Of a stretch of 64,000 nt of DNA, positions 35,223-49,841 are shown piece by piece. Within the stretch, counting starts at the first letter, position 1. Each line of letters starts with the position of its first letter. The notes beneath the pieces were generated by a model. It did no database searches. It saw nothing but the letters and a program-made list of their open reading frames with translations, and was not told the DNA's origin. The stretch lies in NCBI RefSeq assembly GCF_043195135.1, contig NZ_JBAFWP010000005.1; one strand, written 5' to 3'. The position numbers and the translations under genes were made by a program. Source of the stretch: NCEH01 sp043195135. Lineage in GTDB: Bacteria > Pseudomonadota > Alphaproteobacteria > Rhizobiales > Xanthobacteraceae.

Positions 35223-36539
35223 TCACCGGCGATAGATGCGGTTGGCGCGGGTTTCCGCGCGCTTGGCCGCTTCTTCCGGGGTGCGCTGGCCAGTGGCGGC
35301 TTCCGCCACCATGTCGACCACGATCCAGTCCGCCATGGCGGCCGCCGACTGGGAGCCGAGCGGACCGGAATAGCCGTTCGGGCGCAGCAGCTCGGAGGCC
35401 TTGGCATAGGGCGCGTGGTTGGGATCGGAGGTCCACACCGGATTGCTCGCGAACGCCTTGAGCGTCTGGCAGCAATAAGCGCTGGCGCCCTGGATCCAGG
35501 CGTTCATCTGCGGCGCGTCGAACATGAACGCCATGTAGGCCTGCGCCGCCTGAGGGAACTTGGAATATTTGAAGATGCAGGCCGAGGTGGTCTGCGCCAG
35601 TTCCGCGACGCCGGTCGGGCCGACCGGCATGTTGGTGGTCTTGATGTCCGCGGCCATGTCGGCGAGCTTGGGATCGTTCTTCGCCGCGTAATAGAGCGAC
35701 ACGCCATTGGCGGTCACCGAAATCTCGCCCGCGAGGAACGCGCGGTTGTTGTTGACGTCCAGCCAGCTTTCGGTGCCGGGAATGAAGGTCTTGTAGAGCT
35801 CGGCCGCATATTTCAGGGCGGCGACCGTCTCCGGGCTGTTGATCACGACCTTGCCCTGCTCGTCCACCATCTTGCCGCCGTGGCTCCACAGCACCCAATG
35901 GCAGTAATTGTTGCCGTCGCCGACCCCATGGCCGAGCGTGAAGCCCATGGGGTGGTTCTTCGCCTTCAGGGCCTTGGCGAGTTCGAGGAAGCCCTTGGTG
36001 TCATTCGGGAAGGTGGAGAAGCCGGCGTCCTTCACCCAGCTGTCGCGATAGCACACCGCATTGCCGATGGTGGCGAGCGGCAGGGCGATGAACTTGCCGT
36101 CCGCCTTCGCATAGGCCTCGTTGCCGGGATACCAGCCGCCGAACTTCGCGCCGAGCGCATTGGCGAGCGGCGTCACGTCCAGCAGCTTGTCGGGATATTG
36201 CTGCGCATCGTCGAACCAGACCCAGACGATGTCGGGGCCGGAGCCCACGTTGGCCGCCACCGCCGCCTTGGGCCGGATGTCTTCCCAGCTCTCCTTGTCG
36301 ATGCGCACCTCGATGCCGGTGGCCTCGGTGAACTTCTTGGTGTTGGCGAGCCAGGCATCCTCCTCGCCCTTCACGAACGGCGACCAGCGCAGCACGCGCA
36401 GGGAGGCGCCCGGCTCGGGCTTGAACTGGGGCATGGCGGCGCCCTGCGCGAAGGCGGGCATCGCGCCGAGGCCCGGCAGGGCCGCGGCGCCCGCAAGACC
36501 GGCGCCGCCGAGCAACAGGTTACGTCTGGAAATGGTCAT
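35223..36539 (-). CDS. Extracellular solute-binding protein, carbohydrate type, Tat-exported
   Basis: The 438-residue family 1 binding protein has a twin-arginine signal (ISRRNLLLGGAGLAG, cleavage after PAFA). The mature protein shows the cluster hallmarks FTEATGIEVRIDKESW, NVGSGPDIVWVWFDDAQQYPDKLLDV and FLAGEISVTANG. The ATG is preceded by GGAGGAACGCC. It delivers its ligand to permeases 34056 and 32999; the UgpC-type ATPase lies upstream. The ligand is probably a sugar, polyol or sugar acid. Tat export suggests folding, or an unusual cysteine pair (YCCQ), before secretion. Confidence 0.92.
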   Translation of the reverse strand: MTISRRNLLLGGAGLAGAAALPGLGAMPAFAQGAAMPQFKPEPGASLRVLRWSPFVKGEEDAWLANTKKFTEATGIEVRIDKESWEDIRPKAAVAANVGSGPDIVWVWFDDAQQYPDKLLDVTPLANALGAKFGGWYPGNEAYAKADGKFIALPLATIGNAVCYRDSWVKDAGFSTFPNDTKGFLELAKALKAKNHPMGFTLGHGVGDGNNYCHWVLWSHGGKMVDEQGKVVINSPETVAALKYAAELYKTFIPGTESWLDVNNNRAFLAGEISVTANGVSLYYAAKNDPKLADMAADIKTTNMPVGPTGVAELAQTTSACIFKYSKFPQAAQAYMAFMFDAPQMNAWIQGASAYCCQTLKAFASNPVWTSDPNHAPYAKASELLRPNGYSGPLGSQSAAAMADWIVVDMVAEAATGQRTPEEAAKRAETRANRIYRR

Positions 36540-36575
36540 GGCGTTCCTCCATGGTGACTTATTTGGCGTTGTCAC

Positions 36576-36635
36576 GTCCTGCCGGCCGCCTGGGTATTGG
36601 CCCTCTGGGTGTTGGCCCTGCGGTCTTTCGGCAGA
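36576..36635. repeat. 15-bp tandem repeat
   Basis: TGGGTATTGGCCCTC (36591-36605) and TGGGTGTTGGCCCTG (36606-36620) are adjacent copies with 13 of 15 bases identical, flanked by decayed units. The array fills the gap between the ABC ATPase and binding-protein genes. Confidence 0.75.
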
Positions 36636-36687
36636 ATTCAGTTTGGCACGTCGCGGCTTCCGGCGCGCGCCTTTCGGGCCGTCGCGC

Positions 36688-37770
<1,083 letters not shown>

Positions 37771-38035
37771 CCCGTTCCGCTCCTTGAACATCCACCCGAT
37801 GCGCGCTCTTTATTGGCTCCGCTGAACGGAGACTGGCGCTTCATTTGGGCCACCGTGCGGCGGCCGTGCCCCAGCTTACGCGGGGTGCGCCGCGATCATG
37901 GTGCGGCGCTCATTTTCGATCAAGTGCTTTTTAAAACGATTGAACCAAAGCATAAGGCGGCTTATCCAGAAGCTTCCGATCCTTCGCCGCGCCCCGGTCG
38001 AGGCGCAGCCCGCCCCCTGAACGCCGAGCACTCTC

Positions 38036-39001
38036 ATGACGGAAGATTCACGCCCCAAGCTGCTCCTCACCGGCCCCATCATGGACACCGTGGTGGAGCG
38101 CCAGCTGGCCGAGCACGCCATCCTGCTGGGCCTGGATGACTTCGAAGGCGCCATCGCGGCCCACGGCGCCGAGATCCGCGGCATGGCCACCCGCGGCAAG
38201 CGCAAGGTGGACGCCGCGCTGCTGGCGCGCCTGCCGAAGCTGGAGATCATCGCCAATTTCGGCGTCGGCTACGATACGGTGGATGCCGCCGCCGCCGCCG
38301 CGCGCGGCATCGTGGTGAGCAACACGCCCGACGTTTTGAACGAGGAGGTCGCCGACCTCGCCCTCGGCCTGCTGCTGGCCACCGTGCGCGAGCTGCCCCA
38401 GGCCGACCGCTTCACCCGCTCCGGCGCGTGGAAGAAGGGCGCGTTCCCGCTCGGCCCCACCTTGCGCGACCGCACCGTCGGCATCGTCGGCATGGGCCGC
38501 ATCGGCAAGGCGATCGCCAGGCGGCTCGACGCCTTCGGCGTGCCGGTGGTCTATCACACCCGCCGCGCCCAGCCGGACGTCGCCTATACGCATTATCCCG
38601 ATCTCATGGCCATGGCGCGCGATGTCGACACCATGATCCTGATCCTGCCCGGCGGCCCCGCCACGCGCGGCCTCATCAATGCCGAGGTCCTGGCGGCGCT
38701 GGGGCCGAACGGCATCCTGATCAATGTGGCGCGCGGCACCGTGGTGGACGAGCCGGCGCTGGTGGATGCCCTGGTCAACAAGACCATCCTCGCCGCCGGC
38801 CTCGACGTGTTCGTGGACGAGCCGAACGTCCCGGAAGCCCTGTTCGCGCTCGACAATGTGGTGCTGCTGCCGCACGTCGGCTCCTCCACCCATTTCACCC
38901 GCAACGCCATGGGGCAATTGGTGGTGGACAACCTGCTCTCCTGGTTCGAGGGCAAGGGGCCCGTCACCCCCGTGGCCGAGACCCCCTGGCCGCGCGCCTG
39001 A
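38036..39001 (+). CDS. 2-hydroxyacid dehydrogenase (glyoxylate/hydroxypyruvate reductase type)
   Basis: The 321-residue D-isomer-specific dehydrogenase has the NAD motif GIVGMGRIGKAIARRL (about 149-164), the catalytic Arg in NVARGTVVDEPAL, the Glu in DVFVDEPNVPEAL and the His in VLLPHVGSSTHFTR. FGVGYDTVD lies in the substrate domain. It probably reduces glyoxylate or hydroxypyruvate, or oxidises a related acid. It is divergent from the ABC operon across 265 bases, which contain an AT-rich stretch (37910-37960) likely to hold promoters. With the operon's own dehydrogenase it suggests sugar-acid catabolism. Confidence 0.9.
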   Translation: MTEDSRPKLLLTGPIMDTVVERQLAEHAILLGLDDFEGAIAAHGAEIRGMATRGKRKVDAALLARLPKLEIIANFGVGYDTVDAAAAAARGIVVSNTPDVLNEEVADLALGLLLATVRELPQADRFTRSGAWKKGAFPLGPTLRDRTVGIVGMGRIGKAIARRLDAFGVPVVYHTRRAQPDVAYTHYPDLMAMARDVDTMILILPGGPATRGLINAEVLAALGPNGILINVARGTVVDEPALVDALVNKTILAAGLDVFVDEPNVPEALFALDNVVLLPHVGSSTHFTRNAMGQLVVDNLLSWFEGKGPVTPVAETPWPRA

Positions 39002-39113
39002 GGAGCCAGCCCGAGGACAAAAGCGGCGGGCCCCGCGCCCGCAGGCTTGCCGGGAGCGCGCGGGCGGATCAAGCTCCGGGCGCGGGAATTGGCCGCCCGG
39101 GATGAGGGGCATC

Positions 39114-39620
39114 ATGGTTCGGTCGCAGGCGCGTGCCGCAATTCAAGCCCGGATCGCAGCCGCCGCGCGGGCGTGTTCGCCGCGCGCGGCTTCTGCCCGC
39201 GCCGCGCTCGCCGCCGGCCTGCTGGCGCTCGCCGCGCTCGCCCCCGCCCCGCGCGCCCGCGCGGACGATACGTTTCTGCCGATCGCCCCGCTCGACACGG
39301 CCTCGGCCGATCCGGCCTTCGTCGCCGACATGTTCGGCTATTATGAGATTCGCGACGAGACCGGGCGCAAGCGCTGCCGCATCCGCCTGCTGAAGGCGCC
39401 CACCATCGGCGGCATGCAGGTGGAGGTGGGCAAGACCTGCGCCGCCACCTTCCCGATCATGGGCGAAATCACCGCCTGGCGGCTCGGCGAGGGCTGGGTC
39501 ATCGATCTGGTGGACGCGCTGCGCAAGACCCGGGTGCGCTTCCAGACGCCCGACGAGCGCTACGTGGCCATTCCCACGATCGACGGCATCGACACCATCG
39601 AAAAGCTGCCCGGACGCTGA
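39114..39620 (+). CDS. AprI/Inh-like secreted metalloprotease inhibitor domain protein
   Basis: The 168-residue product has a long Ala-rich signal sequence (ends near ARADD) and one Inh-type beta-barrel: MFGYYEIRDETGRKRCRIRL, a second Cys in GKTCAATFP, then ITAWRLGEGWVIDL. The two Cys match the single disulfide of AprI/Inh inhibitors of serralysin-type metalloproteases. The ATG at 39114 follows GATGAGGGG. The two-domain relative at 39773 lies immediately downstream. No serralysin gene is in the window, so inhibition is inferred from family only. Confidence 0.75.
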   Translation: MVRSQARAAIQARIAAAARACSPRAASARAALAAGLLALAALAPAPRARADDTFLPIAPLDTASADPAFVADMFGYYEIRDETGRKRCRIRLLKAPTIGGMQVEVGKTCAATFPIMGEITAWRLGEGWVIDLVDALRKTRVRFQTPDERYVAIPTIDGIDTIEKLPGR

Positions 39621-39772
39621 GTGCGGCTCCCTTCGCGCCTTTCCCTCCCTTGATCGGTCTCCCGCGCCCCTTCTCCCGCGGCTCTTTCCCGCGCGTGCGG
39701 GCGCGCCACATTCTGTTTTCGGCCGACTTGCTTTAGCGTGACCCTTTCGCCGTGGTTGGACGGAACCGGATC

Positions 39773-40654
39773 ATGCGTCGCCTTCGCCTTGCCTGCGCCG
39801 TTGCGCTGATCGCCCCTGCCTTCGGGCAGGCTGCCGCCTTCGCCCAGGCTCCGGCCCCCGCTCAAGCGCCTGCCCTCGCTCAAGCGCCCGCCCCGGCCGA
39901 TCTGCTCGCGCAGGCCGGCGGCGCGGGAACGGCGCCGCAGAAGCCGGCGGCCAAGCCGCAGGCGCCCGCCAAGCCGGCCACGGGGGCCAAAGCCGATCCC
40001 GCCAAGGTTGATCCCGCCAAGGTTGATCCGGCATTGCGCGCGCAGGCGGAACAGGCGGCCGGCGCCTTCGTGCTGAGCAGCGCCGACGACCAGCGCAAAT
40101 GCCCGCTCACCCTGAAGACCGATCCGGCGGCCAACGGCTTCGCCCTGGCGTTCGACGCCGGCGCCTGCGCGGGCATCGGCTTCATGCAGCAGGTGACGGC
40201 CTGGGTGCCCGATTCGTCGGGGGCGATCCGGCTGATGAACGTGCAGGGCCGCCTCGTGGTCGAGTTCGGCCAGGCGACGGCGGGCAATTACGAGGCGCTG
40301 CGGGAGGGCGACGGCGTCTATTTCCTCGCCAGCCCGACGGCCAGCGAGGATACCGCGGTGCGGGTGGAGGAAATGCTCGGCGACTGGGATCTCGCGCGCG
40401 TCGCGGGCACGCCCATCTGCCACGTGGTGCTGCTGGAGGAGGCGGCCCCGAACGGCGGGCGCAAGCTGCGGCTCGGCACGCCGTGCGATGCCGCCATCAC
40501 CCAGTTCGGCCCGGTGTCCTGGAGCATCGAGGGCGGCAATGTGCTGATGGCGTCCGGCACCGGCGGCACGCCGCTGCGATTCGCACGACAGGAAGATGGC
40601 GGCTGGGCCAAGGTGCCGGAGCGGGGTAGGCCTCTCTTCCTGTTGCGTCAGTAA
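39773..40654 (+). CDS. Secreted protein with two AprI/Inh-like domains
   Basis: The 293-residue product has a signal peptide (to about 26), a low-complexity Ala-Pro-Gln/Lys linker (about 27-95, with APAQAP and KVDPAKVDPA repeats) and two Inh-like barrels. The first begins AAGAFVLSSADDQRKCPLTL, with a second Cys in AGACAGIGF; the second begins LGDWDLARVAGTPICHVVLL, with a Cys in GTPCDAAI. Each repeat ends in an xxW strand (TAWVPD, VSWSIEG). Single-domain inhibitors are the rule, so this tandem form is unusual. It is probably periplasmic or anchored through the flexible linker. Confidence 0.75.
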   Translation: MRRLRLACAVALIAPAFGQAAAFAQAPAPAQAPALAQAPAPADLLAQAGGAGTAPQKPAAKPQAPAKPATGAKADPAKVDPAKVDPALRAQAEQAAGAFVLSSADDQRKCPLTLKTDPAANGFALAFDAGACAGIGFMQQVTAWVPDSSGAIRLMNVQGRLVVEFGQATAGNYEALREGDGVYFLASPTASEDTAVRVEEMLGDWDLARVAGTPICHVVLLEEAAPNGGRKLRLGTPCDAAITQFGPVSWSIEGGNVLMASGTGGTPLRFARQEDGGWAKVPERGRPLFLLRQ

Positions 40655-40878
40655 CACATCAAGAACCCATAAAATAATCGTGGCACAGTCCAGCCACAGT
40701 TCTGCCCCGAGCGACGCACGCACAGGTTTCATCTTTGCGTTGCACTTTTGCAACATCAGAATCCAGCATTCATGCGGGTTTGCCTAAAGCACAGGCAGTT
40801 CGTGCCTTAATTTTCCCATTGGAACGCCTGCAAAAATTTGGTCTCAATCTGTGCAGATATCCATTGGGGGTTCACTTG

Positions 40879-41781
40879 ATGAAGAAGATCGTTCTCGCCG
40901 CTGCCGCCAGCCTGCTGCTGTCGGGCGCCGCTTCCGCCGCCGACCTGAGCACGATGCCGGTGAAGGCTGTCGCCCCGGCGCCTGTGGCTCCCATGTGGGA
41001 TCTGGCCTTCGGCGTGACCGGCACCTCCGACTACCTGTTCCGCGGTATCAGCCAGACCAACAACAACCCGGCGATCCAGGGCTTCGTCGAGCTCCAGCTG
41101 TTCGACTGGGTCTATTTCAACGTGTGGGCGTCCAACCAGAACTGGGTTGAGAACTTCCTCTGGGATGCCAACAGCTCGCTTGAAGTCGACTTCGCCGGCG
41201 GCCTGCGCCACACCTGGGGCAACTTCAGCCTCGACGTCGGCGCCGCCTACTACACCTATCCCGGCAGCAGCAACAGCATCGACCCGACCACGCTGCTGAA
41301 GACCGGCCTCGGCTCGACCGACTACAACTATTGGGAAATCTACGCGAAGCCCACCTATGTGGTCGCCCCCTGGCTGACCGTCGGCCTGAACCTCTTCTGG
41401 TCCAGCGACTTCGCCTCCACCGGCACGGACGGCACCGCCCTGTCCGGCACCGTCAAGGTTCCCCTGCCGGCCTTCGGCCCGGGTGGCGACTTCGGCTGGT
41501 ACCTGTCGGGTGAGTTCGGCCATCAGTGGCTCGACACCGCCGCTTACAGCTATTCGGTGACCAACTTCGCTGGCATCACCTACGACACCTCGATCCCCGG
41601 CTACAACTGGTGGAATGCCGGCATCGGCTTCACCTATAAGGCCGCCACGATTGACGTGCGCTATTCCGGCACCGACCTCAGCGGTAGCGATTGCGCCTTC
41701 ATCATTGGCAACAACAATGCTTGCGGTGATAAGATCGTCGCCAGCCTCTCCTTCGCGACCTCCTTCAACGCTCTGAAGTGA
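40879..41781 (+). CDS. TorF family outer-membrane porin-like protein
   Basis: This 300-residue outer-membrane beta-barrel protein has a signal peptide (MKKIVLAAAASLLLSGAASA) and the TorF/TIGR02001 signature just after it: LAFGVTGTSDYLFRGISQT. The rest alternates aromatic strand residues (WEIYAKPTYVVAPWLTVGL, GWYLSGEFGHQWL) and ends in an aromatic-poor ASLSFATSFNALK. Two Cys near the end may form a loop disulfide. Codon usage is strongly biased and tandem terminators follow, which suggest high expression. The upstream gap (40655-40878) is the most AT-rich around and should hold the promoter. Confidence 0.88.
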   Translation: MKKIVLAAAASLLLSGAASAADLSTMPVKAVAPAPVAPMWDLAFGVTGTSDYLFRGISQTNNNPAIQGFVELQLFDWVYFNVWASNQNWVENFLWDANSSLEVDFAGGLRHTWGNFSLDVGAAYYTYPGSSNSIDPTTLLKTGLGSTDYNYWEIYAKPTYVVAPWLTVGLNLFWSSDFASTGTDGTALSGTVKVPLPAFGPGGDFGWYLSGEFGHQWLDTAAYSYSVTNFAGITYDTSIPGYNWWNAGIGFTYKAATIDVRYSGTDLSGSDCAFIIGNNNACGDKIVASLSFATSFNALK

Positions 41782-41789
41782 TCGCAGAT

Positions 41790-41814
41790 CCCCGTCCGCG
41801 CGACGGGGACTTTT
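41790..41814 (+). terminator. First terminator after the TorF porin gene
   Basis: CCCCGTC and GACGGGG pair around CGCGC, followed by ACTTTT, nine bases after the stop codon. Confidence 0.75.
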
Positions 41815-41816
41815 GA

Positions 41817-41846
41817 AGCGCCGCGGCTCGCCGCGGCGCTTTTTTT
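41817..41846 (+). terminator. Second, strong terminator after the TorF porin gene
   Basis: AGCGCCGCGG and CCGCGGCGCT form a perfect 10-bp stem with a CTCG loop, followed by a run of seven T (counting the last stem base). This is the clearest intrinsic terminator in the window. Confidence 0.93.
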
Positions 41847-42102
41847 ATGCCTGGGCCACACCCAGGCCGGGCCCCCGCCCCGCGGCCATTCCCCGGGAAA
41901 CGCACGCGCCCGAGGCGGCGCCTTCGCTTGCGGCAAAGACGCAGCCTTAGGGCGCAGTGCAGCAACGCCATTGCGCGAAACGCGGCTCCGCCGTACCGTT
42001 CTTGCGTCGCGCGGCAGCGATGCGCAATTTCCTCTGCTGGGCTTCGCCAAATGCAGGGGCGTTGACCTTGTGAGTTTGCCGCTTTTCTGTCATGTTCAGC
42101 GA

Positions 42103-42127
42103 GATAGGGCAGCGCTACTGCCCTATC
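42103..42127. promoter_or_regulatory. 10-bp inverted repeat in the gltB leader
   Basis: GATAGGGCAG and CTGCCCTATC are perfect inverted repeats with spacer CGCTA, about 130 bases before the gltB start. It could be an operator or an RNA hairpin in the leader. The remainder of the 41847-42255 gap shows no gene. Confidence 0.55.
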
Positions 42128-42255
42128 AATAGCGTCTCAGCTGTCGGTCATCGCGAGCGTCTGTCCAGGACGCGCGCTTTTACGTGCGGAAGCGCGCCGA
42201 TCAGCGAGGGTTGCGGTCTGCCGGCACGGCCCGGCATCAGGGAGAGGGCAAAATC

Positions 42256-46962
<4,707 letters not shown>

Positions 46963-47010
46963 GGGCGCGCTTAGAAGGCGGCTCCGCTTTCCCCACCCAG
47001 GAGCAACATG

Positions 47011-47139
47011 CTCCCTCCCCCCTTGCGGGGGAGGGTTGGGGAGGGGGGTGACACAGCCTTCGCCTGGAATGACATCCGACGAGCGAGCGGAGAGCGCATC
47101 ACCCCCCTCCCTAGCCCTCCCCCGCAAGGGGGGAGGGGA
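47011..47139. repeat. Inverted pair of REP-like GC-rich repeats between gltB and gltD
   Basis: A CCTTGCGGGGGAGGGTTGGG-type element (47011-47050) and its inverted copy (47100-47139) flank about 50 bases. Each copy carries its own small hairpin (CCCCCTTGCGGGGG). They share sequence with the pair at 33915-34030. The long cruciform could affect the gltB-gltD transcript. Confidence 0.85.
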
Positions 47140-47267
47140 CGATCGGAGGGCTTCGGAGGGGCGCAATCCATGAACGGCTCCGCAAAAGCGGAGTCCTCAA
47201 GCTGGAACAATTCTTGTAATGGAGCTATCGGCGCCGGGCGCGCGACGCGGCTCCTGGAGGGGATCGA

Positions 47268-48692
47268 ATGGGTAAGGTTACGGGGTTCCTGGAAATTGAT
47301 CGGCGCGAGCAGAAGTATCAGCCCGCATCCGACCGCATTCGCCATTTTCGCGAATTCACCTTGCCCCTGCCGGACCCCGAGGTGGCGAACCAGGCCGCCC
47401 GCTGCATGGATTGCGGCATTCCCTTCTGCCACGGTCCCACCGGCTGCCCGGTGCACAACCAGATTCCGGACTGGAACGACCTCGTCTATCAGGGCGAGTG
47501 GGAAGAGGCGGCGCGCAACCTCCATTCCACCAATAATTTCCCCGAGTTCACTGGCCGCATCTGCCCCGCCCCGTGCGAGGAAGCCTGCACGCTGAACCTG
47601 GAGGACGTGCCGGTCACCATCAAGACGGTGGAACAGGCGATCGCCGACAAGGCCTGGAAGAACGGCTGGATCCAGCCCGAGCCGGCGCAGGTGAAGACCG
47701 GGCGCTCGGTGGCCGTGGTCGGCTCCGGGCCCGCCGGCCTCGCCGCCGCCCAGCAGCTCGCCCGCGCGGGCCACGACGTGCATGTGTTCGAGCGCGAGCC
47801 CAAGGCCGGCGGCCTGCTGCGCTACGGCATTCCCGACTTCAAGATGGAAAAGGTGCACATCGACCGCCGCGTCGCCCAGATGGAGGGCGAAGGCGTCACC
47901 TTCCATTATGGCGTGAACGTCGGCGTCACGAAGCCGGTTCAGGAATTGCTCGACAATTACGACGCCGTGCTGCTGGCCGGCGGTTCGGAAGCGCCGCGCG
48001 ATCCGCGCCTGCCGGGCCAGGAATTCGAGGGCGTGCATTTCGCCATGCCCTATCTGGTGCAGCAGAACCGCCGCGTCGGCGGCGAGGACGTGGGCCGCGA
48101 ACATCCCCTGCTGGCGGCCGGCCGCCATGTGGTGGTGGTGGGCGGCGGCGATACCGCCTCCGACTGCGTGGGCACGGCCTTCCGCCAGGGCGCGCTTTCG
48201 GTGTCCCAGCTCGACATCCGCCAGGTGCCCCCCATGAAGGAGGACAAGCTGGCGGTGTGGCCCTATTGGCCCACCAAGTTCCGCACCTCCTCCTCCCAGG
48301 CGGAAGGCGCCGAGCGCGAGTTCGCCTGCGCCACCCTCGCCATCGAGGGCCGCAACGGCCGCGTCACGGGCGTGAAGTGCGTGCGCGTGGACGAGCGGCG
48401 CGAGCCCATTCCCGGCACGGAATTCGTGCTGCGCGCCGACCTCGTGTTTCTCGCCATCGGCTTCGCCGCGCCCCTGCACGAAGGCATGCTGGACCAGTCC
48501 GGCGTCGCCTATGACAAGCGCGGCAATGTGGCGGCGGACGAGACCTCCTATCTCACCTCCGTGCCCAAGCTCTATGCGGCGGGCGACATGCGCCGCGGCC
48601 AGTCGCTGGTGGTGTGGGCGATCCGCGAGGGCCGCCAGGCCGCGCACGCCATCGACAAGGACCTGATGGGCGAAACCACCCTGCCCCGCTGA
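47268..48692 (+). CDS. gltD: Glutamate synthase (NADPH) small subunit
   Basis: GltD (474 residues) passes electrons from NADPH through FAD and two 4Fe-4S clusters to GltB. Cluster Cys residues lie in ARCMDCGIPFCHGPTGCPVHNQIPDW and GRICPAPCEEACTL; the FAD motif is VAVVGSGPAGLAAAQQLARAGH (about 148) and the NADPH motif VVVVGGGDTASDCVG. The C-terminal FAD segment is KLYAAGDMRRGQSLVVWAIREGRQ. The ATG is preceded by GGAGGGG. Promoters for separate expression are possible in the 305-base gap after gltB. Confidence 0.97.
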   Translation: MGKVTGFLEIDRREQKYQPASDRIRHFREFTLPLPDPEVANQAARCMDCGIPFCHGPTGCPVHNQIPDWNDLVYQGEWEEAARNLHSTNNFPEFTGRICPAPCEEACTLNLEDVPVTIKTVEQAIADKAWKNGWIQPEPAQVKTGRSVAVVGSGPAGLAAAQQLARAGHDVHVFEREPKAGGLLRYGIPDFKMEKVHIDRRVAQMEGEGVTFHYGVNVGVTKPVQELLDNYDAVLLAGGSEAPRDPRLPGQEFEGVHFAMPYLVQQNRRVGGEDVGREHPLLAAGRHVVVVGGGDTASDCVGTAFRQGALSVSQLDIRQVPPMKEDKLAVWPYWPTKFRTSSSQAEGAEREFACATLAIEGRNGRVTGVKCVRVDERREPIPGTEFVLRADLVFLAIGFAAPLHEGMLDQSGVAYDKRGNVAADETSYLTSVPKLYAAGDMRRGQSLVVWAIREGRQAAHAIDKDLMGETTLPR

Positions 48693-48716
48693 GCGGCCGA
48701 TCGCTGCGCTGCCGTC

Positions 48717-48739
48717 ATGGCCGGGCGTGTCCCGGCCAT
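48717..48739. repeat. Palindrome after gltD (possible terminator hairpin)
   Basis: ATGGCCGGG and CCCGGCCAT form a perfect 9-bp stem around CGTGT, 25 bases after the gltD stop. No T tract follows. This sequence type recurs in many Hyphomicrobiales intergenic regions, as far as I recall. Confidence 0.6.
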
Positions 48740-48898
48740 CACGCCGGGCGACCGCCGCGTGGGCCGGTTGGTTTGCGTTCGAGATCGCGAAACGCCTCAT
48801 CGCCCGAACGTCGGCGAACGTCGGCGAAACACGGGGTTTCATCCTCCGAAGCGCCGCGGAGACGCGTTTCTCCGCGCGGTTCGTCTTTGCTAACCCAC

Positions 48899-48914
48899 TG
48901 TTTCACGTGAAACA
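48899..48914. other. parS: parS centromere site
   Basis: TGTTTCACGTGAAACA is a perfect 16-bp palindrome identical to the near-universal bacterial parS sequence bound by ParB. It lies in a 304-base gap between convergent gltD and the YqaA gene, as expected for a functional site outside genes. parS sites cluster near the replication origin. The same gap has a small direct repeat (CGAACGTCGG twice, 48805-48825) and no gene. Confidence 0.9.
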
Positions 48915-48996
48915 TTTTATGCGGACTTGACGGAAACGAGGGCTTTGCCCCCCGCCCCCCGTCGCACCGGACGGGCGCTTCTGCTTTTCGCTCCCG

Positions 48997-49578
48997 TCAC
49001 ATCAGATACGCCGCCGCGAGCAGGCCGATCACCACCACCGCCAGCAGCCCGAGCGTCACAAGGCCGAGCCGCTTCTCGATGAATTCCCGCGCCGACGGTC
49101 CGAAATAGCGCAGCAGCGCCGCCAGCAGGAAGAAGCGCGCGCCCCGGGTGATCAGCGACAACACCAGGAACCAGAACAGGTTGTAATTGGCGAAGCCCGA
49201 CGTGATGGTCACCAGCTTGTAGGGGATGGGCGTGATCCCCTTCAGCAGGATCACCCAATGGCCGTAATGGGCATAGGCCTGGCGAAAGCCTTCCACCTTC
49301 TGGCCGTAGCCATAGAGATTGATGAGGAATTGCCCGACGCTGTCATACAGCAGCGCGCCGATGGCATAGCCCACCAGCCCGCCGGCCACCGACGACAAGG
49401 TGGCGATGAGCGCATAGGTCCAGGCCTTGTCCGGCCGGGCCAGGGTCATGGGCACCTGAAGCACATCCGGCGGAATGGGAAAGATGGAGCTTTCCGCAAA
49501 CGAGACCACGCCCAGCGCCCAGGGCGCGGACGGGCGCGCGGAATAGGCGATCACCCAATCATAGAGTTTACGGAGCAT
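48997..49578 (-). CDS. YqaA/DedA-like membrane protein
   Basis: The 193-residue inner-membrane protein of the SNARE-associated/DedA-like YqaA group has the signature FAESSIFPIPPDVLQVPMTLARP near the start, GGLVGYAIGALLYDSVGQ in the middle and LLKGITPIPYKLVTITSGFANYNLFWF, a typical re-entrant-loop motif. Four to five hydrophobic segments are visible. DedA-family proteins are linked to lipid flipping and envelope homeostasis. The ATG giving MLRKLYDW was chosen; upstream codons lack homology character. Confidence 0.92.
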   Translation of the reverse strand: MLRKLYDWVIAYSARPSAPWALGVVSFAESSIFPIPPDVLQVPMTLARPDKAWTYALIATLSSVAGGLVGYAIGALLYDSVGQFLINLYGYGQKVEGFRQAYAHYGHWVILLKGITPIPYKLVTITSGFANYNLFWFLVLSLITRGARFFLLAALLRYFGPSAREFIEKRLGLVTLGLLAVVVIGLLAAAYLM

Positions 49579-49841
49579 CGGAAATCTTTGCGGTGCGGGA
49601 GGTTGGGGCGGGTCTAGACGCGGCGGGCGCTCCTGTCCAGACGCGTGTGGACGGCAGCGCTTGGGATGGTTGCGTGCTGCATTGCAGAAAGGTAGGAACC
49701 AGTCGCACGGTTGCGACATTAACCACTTTGAAATCCAGACGGGGGGCGCAGCCTTCCGGAGAGCCGGGTTTAACCAAAAGGGAACCAGTGTGGCGGCACC
49801 GTGTCGCCAGCCGCGGTCCCCCTTGGTGACCAGAATTAGTT

